DNA of 11,098 nt from an uncultured Clostridium sp. GTDB taxonomy: Bacteria; Bacillota; Clostridia; Lachnospirales; Lachnospiraceae. Under the pieces are notes generated by a model. The model was given only the letters and a program-made list of their open reading frames with translations, did no database searches and was not told where the DNA came from. The position numbers and the translations under genes were made by a program. The stretch covers positions 1 to 11,098 of the forward strand of contig UQFC01000094.1 in assembly GCA_900540335.1 (NCBI GenBank). The letters are read 5' to 3'. Within the stretch, counting starts at the first letter, position 1; every line of letters begins with the position of its first letter. This document shows positions 7,382 through 11,098 of this stretch, piece by piece.

Positions 7382-7438
7382 TAGGGCCTCCTGATTTTAT
7401 CGCCGGAACCTGCCCCGGCAAACATTTGCAATGGAATC

Positions 7439-7444
7439 AGTATA
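7439..7444 (-). promoter_or_regulatory. Extended -10 promoter for the coaBC operon
   Basis: On the minus strand the motif TGCTATACT combines an extended-10 TG with the -10 hexamer TATACT (7439-7444). A weak -35 candidate, TTTTAA, lies 17 bases further upstream. Transcription would begin near 7432, giving a leader of about 50 bases. That leader includes a small GCCGG/CCGGC hairpin (7402-7419) before the coaBC ribosome binding site. Confidence 0.5.
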
Positions 7445-7471
7445 GCACAAAAATTGCGTATTTAAAAGGGA

Positions 7472-7501
7472 TTCCGATTGTGTTTCCCTGTAAAATATGA
7501 T
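7472..7501 (+). promoter_or_regulatory. Candidate coaX promoter
   Basis: A good -10 hexamer TATGAT (7496-7501) stands in an AT-rich stretch. The best-spaced -35 is only TTCCGA (7472-7477, 18-base spacer), three matches to consensus. It would give a leader of roughly 95 bases ahead of coaX. The -10 is plausible and the -35 is weak. Confidence 0.35.
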
Positions 7502-7566
7502 AGGATGGGTGTGCAAAACAACTGCTTTTTACAGTTCGTTTTCAGCCTGAAAATACACAGATTCTG

Positions 7567-7587
7567 CCGGTTCCTTTCAGGAATCGG
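7567..7587 (+). promoter_or_regulatory. Tight hairpin just before the coaX ribosome binding site
   Basis: CCGGTTCCT (7567-7575) and AGGAATCGG (7579-7587) form a nine-pair stem (one G-U in RNA) around a three-base TTC loop. The coaX ribosome binding site AGGAG (7591-7595) begins only three bases after the stem. The placement suggests an effect on coaX translation or mRNA stability. No T-run follows, so it is not a terminator. Confidence 0.5.
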
Positions 7588-7603
7588 GAAAGGAGCATTT
7601 CCA

Positions 7604-8374
7604 ATGATTTTAGCACTGGATATGGGAAATACCAATATTGTAGTGGGCTGCATTGACTCAGAAAAAACCTACTTTGTCGAGCGCCTGACCACCAATCACA
7701 ATAAAACAAGCACAGAATATGCCATAAATATTAAAAATATTCTGGAAATTCATGGCATTCATACAGACGATATCGAGGGAGCTATTCTCTCCTCTGTTGT
7801 GCCTCCTCTGAATGCCGCCATTTCCTCGGCTGTAAAAAAAATTCTGGGCCATCACCCCATGCTGGTTGGCTCCGGCATCAAAACCGGCATGAATATTCTT
7901 ATGGACAATCCGAAAACAGTCGGCAGCGATCTGATTGTGGACGCTGTCGCTGCGATTCGGGATTATCCCTGCCCCATCATTATCATTGATATGGGAACTG
8001 CCACCACCATGTCTGTGGTAGACCCTTCCGGCAATTATATCGGAGGAACCATTCTGCCCGGACTTCGTATTTCTCTTGATACATTAAGCAGCAAAACCGC
8101 CCAGCTTCCCTCTATCAGTCTGGATATTCCCAAAAAGGTCATCGGGAAAAATACCATTGACTGTATGAGAAGCGGAATTATGTACGGCAATGCCGGCATG
8201 ATCGACGGACTGATTGACCGGATTGAAGAGGAGCTGGGGCAGCCCGCTTCTCTGGTTGCTACCGGAGGTCTGTCCCGTTTTATTATGCCCCTGTGCCGCC
8301 ATCAAATCCAGTATGACGAGGCTCTGATGTTAAAGGGACTGCTGATTCTTTTTGAAAAAAATAAGAATCTGTAG
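7604..8374 (+). CDS. coaX: Type III pantothenate kinase
   Basis: CoaX phosphorylates pantothenate with ATP, the first and committed step of coenzyme A synthesis. Type III enzymes are insensitive to CoA feedback and often need a monovalent cation. The protein is 256 residues, the normal length, with the ASKHA-fold landmarks in order: MILALDMGNTN (Asp6, phosphate loop), VGSDLIVDAVAA with the likely catalytic Asp109, IIDMGTATTMSVVD (Asp129), GGTILPGLRISLDTL, and VATGGLSRFI near the end. The ATG at 7604-7606 has AAAGGAG eight bases upstream. A 42-codon in-frame extension to 7478 lacks family sequence and overlaps the promoter region. It is divergent from coaBC, so the two ends of this short pathway share one intergenic region. 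It ends at a clear terminator and its gene stands alone. Confidence 0.96.
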   Translation: MILALDMGNTNIVVGCIDSEKTYFVERLTTNHNKTSTEYAINIKNILEIHGIHTDDIEGAILSSVVPPLNAAISSAVKKILGHHPMLVGSGIKTGMNILMDNPKTVGSDLIVDAVAAIRDYPCPIIIIDMGTATTMSVVDPSGNYIGGTILPGLRISLDTLSSKTAQLPSISLDIPKKVIGKNTIDCMRSGIMYGNAGMIDGLIDRIEEELGQPASLVATGGLSRFIMPLCRHQIQYDEALMLKGLLILFEKNKNL

Positions 8375-8411
8375 TCAGAGCAGGGGATTTTCCTCTGAAA
8401 TTAAGAACAAT

Positions 8412-8476
8412 AAAAGCCAGAGCTGCTGCAAACAGGACAACCCTTCCTCTGCAGCGGCCTCTGGCCTTTTGTTTTT
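8412..8476. terminator. Bidirectional intrinsic terminator between coaX and the PIN-like gene
   Basis: GCCAGAG (8416-8422) pairs with CTCTGGC (8459-8465), and the inner GCTGC/GCAGC arms (8425-8429, 8451-8455) extend the stem. On the plus strand CCTTTTGTTTTT follows. On the minus strand the complementary arm is followed by TTTTATTGTT. It sits 37 bases past the coaX stop and about 54 past the end of the convergent gene, so it serves both. Confidence 0.88.
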
Positions 8477-8530
8477 ATTCTTTATATTTTCTTTTTTCTC
8501 CCCGGCCTTTCAAGACGCCCTTCCACATCA

Positions 8531-10225
8531 CTACAGCGCACGGATAATCTTTACATGATTCCGGAGAACCGCATAAAGGCTTCCCCCATCCTCCTGTCCG
8601 AACCGGCGCAGCAGAGCTGAATGAATTCCACTCAGATTCTTTTTGGGAATTCCATTGAGAATCTTCAGAATCTGATCCAAATCCCCTTCCTGAAGACTCC
8701 TTTCATTGCGTGTCAGAATCAGTTCCAGATACCGGCGCTCTCTTTCCTTTTTGTTGTTGCTGTATCCGGCGGAAAGCACCCCCCGGCAGCCTGGATTTTC
8801 CCGGATAAAACGATAGATTCCGTTTCCGGTTGCCAGACCAAAATGGTACTCCATCACATTATGAACCAGAGACATATTCGAAAGCTTCAGGGTTTTGCAA
8901 AGCTCCAGAAGAAACTGACAGTCTTCCTCCGGCTCCCTGCTTCCTGTCCGGCGAAAAATCTTCAGCAGCGCTTCCCTGCAGTCAACGCCGCCGCCACTCT
9001 GTTTTTCGTCTGCTTCTACTGTTCCGCTTTCCCTGTTTTCCTCCTCGTCTCCAAAGAGTTCCTGCTCGAAAACAGCTTCTTCCTCTTCCAACGGCTCTGG
9101 TTCCTCCGTAAAAACCGGGATGTCCTCCATGACCGATTCTCCGATTTCTTCCTTCTTCTCTTTCTGTGATTTTTTCCGTCTGTTTTTTCTCTTTTTTCTG
9201 ATGTTTTCTTCAGAATCATTCTGTCTGCAGCTTCCGCTTTCTTCTGCTTCTTTCCCGTCTTCCTCCACAGTCTTTTCAGATGCTTCCATGCACTCCTTCT
9301 CTGCAGATGCTTCCGCTTCCTCAAGCCCGTTTTCTGCAGGTACTGCCATTTCACACAATTCTCCGCATTCCTTCTCCGCAGATGCTGCCTTGGGGGACTT
9401 TTTCCTGCGAGCCTTCTTTACAGGAGAGGCAGGTTTTTCCGGTTCTTCTCCGCGAGATTCCACTGCAGATGCTGGCAATTTGTCTGCTTCTTCTTCGTGA
9501 GACTCCGCTGCAGATGCTGCCGATTTGTCTGCTTCTTCTTCATGAGACTCCGCTGCAGATGCTGCCGATTTATTCAGCGCTTCTCCGCTCTCACGCTCTG
9601 TGCATTCCGTCTCTTTACGAACCTGTTCTGCACATCTGTTTGCTGCCGCCCCGGTTTTTTTTGCCTTTGCTTTTCGCCCCTTCTTTTCCGCCGGGGCCTG
9701 CTCTGACGTGGCTGCCGGAGTTTTCTTTTCTGACGGGACTTTTTCTGACGATACGTCCTGACCGCTCTTTTCTGACGGGATTTTCTCTGACGCTTTCTGA
9801 CCGCTCTTTTCCGTCAGAGCTTTCTCTGACAACATTTCCTGCCGTCTCTCCGCCGGTGCGCCTTTCTCGCAATCTGCCCCCTTGATTCTTCGCACAGAAC
9901 AGCCCTTCTGCTGCCAGTAACGGACTACAGCATCATATCCGGTATCATTGGAAACGATAATATATTCCCGGCTGCCGTTCCGGGACAGACAGCTTCCCAG
10001 CTCTGTTACCAGCTGAAAATCCAGCGCATTCTGTCCTTCAAAGCACTTGATCCAGTGAACCGTCCCCCTTTTTTGTTCCATCAGACAAACGATTCTGTCA
10101 TAGCCCATGTGTGCGCTTTTATCTGTGTAAAATACCAGAATCTCATCCTCATCCTCCAGTACCTGCAGGAGCTCAACCCACACATCGTTGATATTCTCGC
10201 TGTCGATTAAATAGGTTCTTCTCAT
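8531..10225 (-). CDS. NYN/PIN-like nuclease-fold protein with long repetitive linker
   Basis: A 564-residue, probably cytoplasmic protein in three parts. Residues 1-120 look like a PIN/NYN-type ribonuclease fold: MRRTYLIDSENIND (Asp8, Asn11), VFYTDKSAHMGYD (Asp35), GQNALDFQLVTELG (Asp69) and IIVSNDTGYDAVV (Asp94, Asp98) give the spaced acidic residues that bind metal in such enzymes. Residues about 122-415 are Ala/Glu/Lys/Ser-rich and repetitive, including 13-residue SEK-type units near 131-169 and 15-residue units near 219-264. This part is likely disordered. Residues about 416-564 form a helical, basic domain (LLKIFRRTG, LVHNVMEYHFGLATGNGIYRFI, HSALLRRFG) that I do not recognise. The ATG at 10223-10225 has GGAGAG upstream. 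An earlier in-frame codon at 10273 lies inside the promoter and is rejected. RNA cleavage is inferred from fold only. It is transcribed alone. Confidence 0.8.
   Translation of the reverse strand: MRRTYLIDSENINDVWVELLQVLEDEDEILVFYTDKSAHMGYDRIVCLMEQKRGTVHWIKCFEGQNALDFQLVTELGSCLSRNGSREYIIVSNDTGYDAVVRYWQQKGCSVRRIKGADCEKGAPAERRQEMLSEKALTEKSGQKASEKIPSEKSGQDVSSEKVPSEKKTPAATSEQAPAEKKGRKAKAKKTGAAANRCAEQVRKETECTERESGEALNKSAASAAESHEEEADKSAASAAESHEEEADKLPASAVESRGEEPEKPASPVKKARRKKSPKAASAEKECGELCEMAVPAENGLEEAEASAEKECMEASEKTVEEDGKEAEESGSCRQNDSEENIRKKRKNRRKKSQKEKKEEIGESVMEDIPVFTEEPEPLEEEEAVFEQELFGDEEENRESGTVEADEKQSGGGVDCREALLKIFRRTGSREPEEDCQFLLELCKTLKLSNMSLVHNVMEYHFGLATGNGIYRFIRENPGCRGVLSAGYSNNKKERERRYLELILTRNERSLQEGDLDQILKILNGIPKKNLSGIHSALLRRFGQEDGGSLYAVLRNHVKIIRAL
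9436..9570. repeat. 45-bp tandem repeat in the PIN-like gene linker
   Basis: Two 45-bp units, 9481-9525 and 9526-9570, differ at a single base. A third, diverged unit lies at 9436-9480. Each encodes 15 residues of the type SAASAAESHEEEADK, so copy number can change without breaking the frame. The near identity of two units indicates recent duplication. Confidence 0.9.
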
Positions 10226-10262
10226 TTCATTCTCTCCGTTATAAATTTTTCCCATAATCTCT

Positions 10263-10290
10263 ATTATACACACTTTACCTGAAATGTAAA
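10263..10290 (-). promoter_or_regulatory. Promoter of the PIN-like gene
   Basis: On the minus strand TTTACA (10285-10290, five of six to consensus) and TATAAT (10263-10268, perfect) are 16 bases apart. Transcription should begin near 10256, giving a leader of about 30 bases before the ATG at 10225. It occupies the 75-base gap after the reductase gene, so the PIN-like gene can be expressed on its own. No terminator is visible after the reductase. Confidence 0.75.
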
Positions 10291-10300
10291 ATATGAACCG

Positions 10301-10849
10301 TTACACACCATTGGGATCCTCTCTTCTTTTGTAGACCAGCTCCACAATGCCATTATAATTTTGCGTACTCACCAGCTCCGGCCTCTGTTCTGTGCTCTTT
10401 TCCTCAAACAAACGAATCCCGGATCCTAAAAGAGTGGGAATCACGGAAATATAATACTCGTCAATCATTCCCTTTTCTCTCAGCTGTCCCACAAGATTTG
10501 CTCCTCCGCAAACCCATATTTTCTTTCCCGCCTGCTGCCTCAACTCCCTCAAAAGTTCCTCCGGCTCCCTGTCCGTAAAGCAGATCTCCTCTGAAGACGG
10601 ATGCTTTGAATGTGTAAATACATAAGTCTTCATGCCCTCGTATACCCACTGCTCCGGGGAAAGCTCTGTTACAATCTGATGGTAAGTATTCCAGCCCATC
10701 ACTACAGTATCCACATCTCTGACAAACAGAGAATAGGTATCTATCATTTCTCCATCCTCAGTCTGACCATTGAGCCAGTCCACACTGCCGCGGCTGTCCG
10801 CAATATATCCGTCAAGACTCATTGCAATAAACAAGCTGATTTCTCTCAT
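10301..10849 (-). CDS. Dihydrofolate reductase family protein (RibD C-terminal-like)
   Basis: A 182-residue cytoplasmic protein with the DHFR-like fold of the RibD C-terminal domain family (YwjB/YyaP type). Signatures are the N-terminal ISLFIAMSLDGYIADSRGSVDWL, the VVMGWNTYHQIV segment, the nucleotide-binding IWVCGGANLVGQL motif and the closing DEYYISVIPTLLGSGIRLF. Such proteins probably reduce a small substrate with NADPH, but few have known substrates. This should not be read as the housekeeping folA. Length and motifs are complete. The ATG at 10847-10849 overlaps by four bases (ATGA) with the stop of the repeat-encoded reading frame upstream. Its ribosome binding site (GAGGA, about ten bases before the ATG) lies just past the worn edge of the 51-bp array. 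That points to translational coupling if the repeat frame is translated. Confidence 0.9.
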   Translation of the reverse strand: MREISLFIAMSLDGYIADSRGSVDWLNGQTEDGEMIDTYSLFVRDVDTVVMGWNTYHQIVTELSPEQWVYEGMKTYVFTHSKHPSSEEICFTDREPEELLRELRQQAGKKIWVCGGANLVGQLREKGMIDEYYISVIPTLLGSGIRLFEEKSTEQRPELVSTQNYNGIVELVYKRREDPNGV

Positions 10850-11098
10850 ATGTTTCCATTCCTCAATCTTTCTCCTCTGATTTGTGCAGGAGCAGTTCTT
10901 TTTCTCCTTAAATGCAAAATCTCTCCCATGGATTGTGCAGGATCCTCTCTTTTCTTCCTTAAATGCAAAATTTCTCCCCTAGATTGTGCAGAATCCTCTC
11001 TTTTCTTCCTTAAATGCAAAATTTCTCCCGTGGATTGTGCAGAATCCTCTCTTTTCTTCCTTAAATGCAAAATTTCTCCCCTAGATTGTGCAGAATCC
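10846..11098 (-). CDS. Possible repeat-encoded 17-residue periodic peptide, open at window edge
   Basis: The 51-bp tandem repeat stays open in one minus-strand frame from the window edge to a TGA at 10846-10848. It encodes about 84 residues as repeats of 17 of the type LHLRKKREDSAQSTGEI. The peptide is basic and hydrophilic with no recognisable domain. Unit-to-unit changes alter amino acids (Ser-Thr-Gly, Ser-Arg-Gly, Ser-Met-Gly; Asp-Ser versus Asp-Pro) and none introduces a stop. The TGA overlaps the next ATG by four bases. Each unit also holds a GGGAG-TTG arrangement that could start translation. No true start is visible because the frame leaves the window. It could equally be a non-coding repeat whose length is a multiple of three by chance. 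Confidence 0.35.
   Translation of the reverse strand, partial: DSAQSRGEILHLRKKREDSAQSTGEILHLRKKREDSAQSRGEILHLRKKREDPAQSMGEILHLRRKRTAPAQIRGERLRNGNI
10881..11098. repeat. 51-bp tandem repeat array, continues past window
   Basis: Units start at 10881 (diverged copy), 10932, 10983 and 11034, with a 14-base start of a fifth at 11085. The three later units are nearly identical: differences are confined to one base near the start and two bases at the end of the unit (cctag versus cgtgg). Units at 10932 and 11034 share the same ending and differ from the one at 10983, hinting at a 102-bp higher-order period. There are no spacers between units, so this is not a CRISPR array. Copies decay toward the reductase gene. 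Confidence 0.95.

Noticed and set aside
6779..7384. Plus-strand 201-codon frame antisense to coaC
   Set aside because: Its codons are the complement of well-conserved CoaC codons, and its His/Cys-rich product resembles no protein.
9280..9885. Plus-strand 201-codon Leu/Pro-rich frame over the PIN-like gene linker
   Set aside because: It is the antisense of an Ala/Glu/Lys repeat region, which is naturally free of stops. No promoter or ribosome binding site.
8531..10849. Defence or toxin-antitoxin module made of the PIN-like protein and the reductase
   Set aside because: The PIN-like protein is far larger than PIN toxins, has its own promoter, and no small antitoxin gene or other defence gene is adjacent.
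10881..11098. CRISPR array
   Set aside because: The 51-bp units abut directly with no unique spacers, so it is a tandem repeat.

Overview
The window looks like chromosomal DNA of a low-to-mid GC Gram-positive anaerobe in the class Clostridia, most likely family Lachnospiraceae. This is inferred from the style of the proteins, strong AGGAGG-type ribosome binding sites, and the combination of CoaX (type III pantothenate kinase), a PepV-type dipeptidase, YqeY and RF3. No species is claimed. I see no rRNA, tRNA, CRISPR, phage or insertion sequence.

Left part (1-7381, all minus strand). Read in the direction of transcription, a gene train starts at 7381: coaBC (split by a one-base frameshift into a CoaC and a CoaB reading frame), an alpha/beta-hydrolase esterase, prfC (RF3), yqeY and a pepV-type M20 dipeptidase. 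Gaps are 19-73 bases with no convincing internal terminator, so it reads as one operon. A long GC-rich hairpin (1640-1708) with a T-run ends this train or forms the leader of the next gene, a MATE efflux transporter. At the left edge, a promoter identical to the textbook sigma-70 consensus drives a leftward reading frame that leaves the window. That frame is unidentified and has no ordinary start codon.

Middle (7382-8530). coaX is transcribed rightward, divergently from coaBC, across a 222-base region carrying both promoters. CoaX makes 4'-phosphopantothenate from pantothenate and CoaBC turns that into 4'-phosphopantetheine, so the pair covers three consecutive steps of coenzyme A synthesis. 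A hairpin sits directly before the coaX ribosome binding site. A bidirectional terminator separates coaX from the convergent gene to its right.

Right part (8531-11098, minus strand). A 564-residue protein has an N-terminal NYN/PIN-like nuclease fold, about 290 residues of charged repetitive linker and a helical C-terminal domain I do not recognise. It has its own near-consensus promoter. Upstream lies a small DHFR/RibD-C-family reductase, and before that a 51-bp tandem repeat array runs off the window. The repeat stays open as a 17-residue periodic reading frame whose stop overlaps the reductase start.

Most of the window is ordinary housekeeping. The parts that deserve attention are the 51-bp array with its ATGA junction, the PIN-linker protein, the coaBC frameshift, the consensus promoter feeding an ORF without a start, and the two hairpins at 1640-1708 and 7567-7587.
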